Source of the DNA: Planctomycetaceae bacterium
GTDB lineage: Bacteria > Planctomycetota > Planctomycetia > Pirellulales > UBA1268
DNA: 5,851 nt
Reading direction: 5' to 3'
Assembly: GCA_003488325.1 (NCBI GenBank)
Contig: DNLZ01000144.1
Location: forward strand, 1,631 to 7,481
The notes below the pieces were generated by a model, which was not told where the DNA came from, searched no databases, and was given only the letters and a program-made list of their open reading frames with translations. This document shows positions 5,421 through 5,851 of the stretch, piece after piece; position 1 is the stretch's first letter; every line of letters starts with the position of its first letter. Made by a program: the position numbers and the translations under genes.

Positions 5421-5851
5421 ATGCGCTCCATCAAGTTCAGGCTGCCCCTGTGGGTGGCCGGCGGTCTCCTGACCGTGACCGCCACCGCGGCCGAGCCGAC
5501 GGCTCTCCCGCGGATCAATGCCCCCGTCACCCGCTCGCTCGGCCAGGTCGACGCGCCGGCGATCCCCAACGTGCCCGAGGAGGAGGCCTACCAGATGCGG
5601 GCGCTGCCGCCGCAGGAGGCCGCCGAGGAGGTCGCGGAAGAGCCGACCCGGTACCTGCAGACCGAGTTTCTCGGCGAGCGTGGCCTGAAGACCTACGGCT
5701 GGATCGACGTCGGTGTCGGTGCGAACAACTGGGGGAGCCCGTTCAACGGCCCCATCACGTTCAACGACCGCAACTGGCAGGTGCAGATGAACCAGCTCTA
5801 CCTCGTGAACGAGAAGCTGCTCGACACCGAGGATGGCGGGTTCGACTGGGG
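5421..5851 (+). CDS. Exported beta-barrel porin-like protein (3' truncated by window)
   Basis: The frame opens at ATG 5421 and runs off the window with 143 full codons seen. Residues 1-24 form a typical signal peptide: basic start (MRSIKFR), hydrophobic core (LPLWVAGGLLTVTA) and a cleavage region around ATAAE, so the protein is exported. Residues 25-78 are a low-complexity Pro/Glu/Ala stretch including PEEEAY and EEVAEEP, likely a periplasmic spacer. From about residue 91 the pattern changes to TYGWIDVGVGANNWGSPFNG, then PITFNDRNW and QVQMNQLYLVNEKLL. The alternating hydrophobic/aromatic pattern fits the first strands of an outer-membrane barrel. I recognise the combination as that of planctomycete OmpL-like (BBP2-type) putative porins, a large paralogous family; this is recall, not a search. 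The probable role is passive solute passage across the outer membrane; substrate unknown. It lies 302 nt from ftsY and is probably transcribed separately. Confidence 0.75.
   Translation, partial: MRSIKFRLPLWVAGGLLTVTATAAEPTALPRINAPVTRSLGQVDAPAIPNVPEEEAYQMRALPPQEAAEEVAEEPTRYLQTEFLGERGLKTYGWIDVGVGANNWGSPFNGPITFNDRNWQVQMNQLYLVNEKLLDTEDGGFDW

Noticed and set aside
5066..5569. Minus-strand open frames (5066-5371 and 5375-5569) in and beside the ftsY-porin gap
   Set aside because: The products are Arg/Ala/Pro-rich and unlike known proteins. The first overlaps the ftsY 3' end, and the second overlaps the porin signal peptide and start, which are better supported on the + strand.
1..5851. Search for a novel defence, mobile or CRISPR-like system
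   Set aside because: All six main genes are core housekeeping functions and the seventh is a porin-like protein. I saw no regularly spaced repeats, transposase or recombinase motifs, tRNA-like folds or attachment sites.

Overview
The window is a GC-rich (about 70% by eye) stretch of housekeeping genes from a bacterial chromosome. It most likely comes from a planctomycete, probably near the Pirellulales. This rests on the FtsY, Rho, NusB and RibH sequences, on the strong third-position G/C bias, and above all on the last gene. That gene encodes an exported protein whose early barrel region carries the FNGPITFNDR and QMNQLYL motifs that I associate with planctomycete beta-barrel porins. The lineage call is inference from memory of these families, not a database result.

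Layout, all on the + strand: the 3' part of polA (DNA polymerase I, 2-958); coaE (dephospho-CoA kinase, 955-1593, overlapping polA by ATGA); a 158-nt C-rich spacer; rho (termination factor, 1752-3137); ribH (lumazine synthase, about 3148-3714); nusB (antitermination factor, 3720-4160); ftsY (SRP receptor GTPase, 4165-5118). A 302-nt gap (5119-5420) follows, with terminator-like and other inverted repeats, a 10-bp direct repeat and a G-rich tract. The 5' part of an outer-membrane porin-like gene (5421 to the window edge) comes last.

From polA to ftsY the genes are spaced like an operon: one 4-nt overlap, then gaps of 10, 5 and 4 nt. The only larger gap is the one before rho, where an extra promoter or a control leader is most plausible. 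The genes serve DNA repair and replication, cofactor supply (CoA, riboflavin), transcription termination and antitermination, and membrane protein targeting. Rho and NusB, which act in opposite directions on transcript elongation, would share a transcript. The porin gene looks like a separate unit.

I see no mobile element, CRISPR array, tRNA or rRNA, and nothing that convincingly forms a new biological system. The points most worth a second look are an insertion of about 11 residues in the active-site loop of RibH, a divergent CoaE C-terminus, the C-rich leader before rho, and the repeats upstream of the porin gene.
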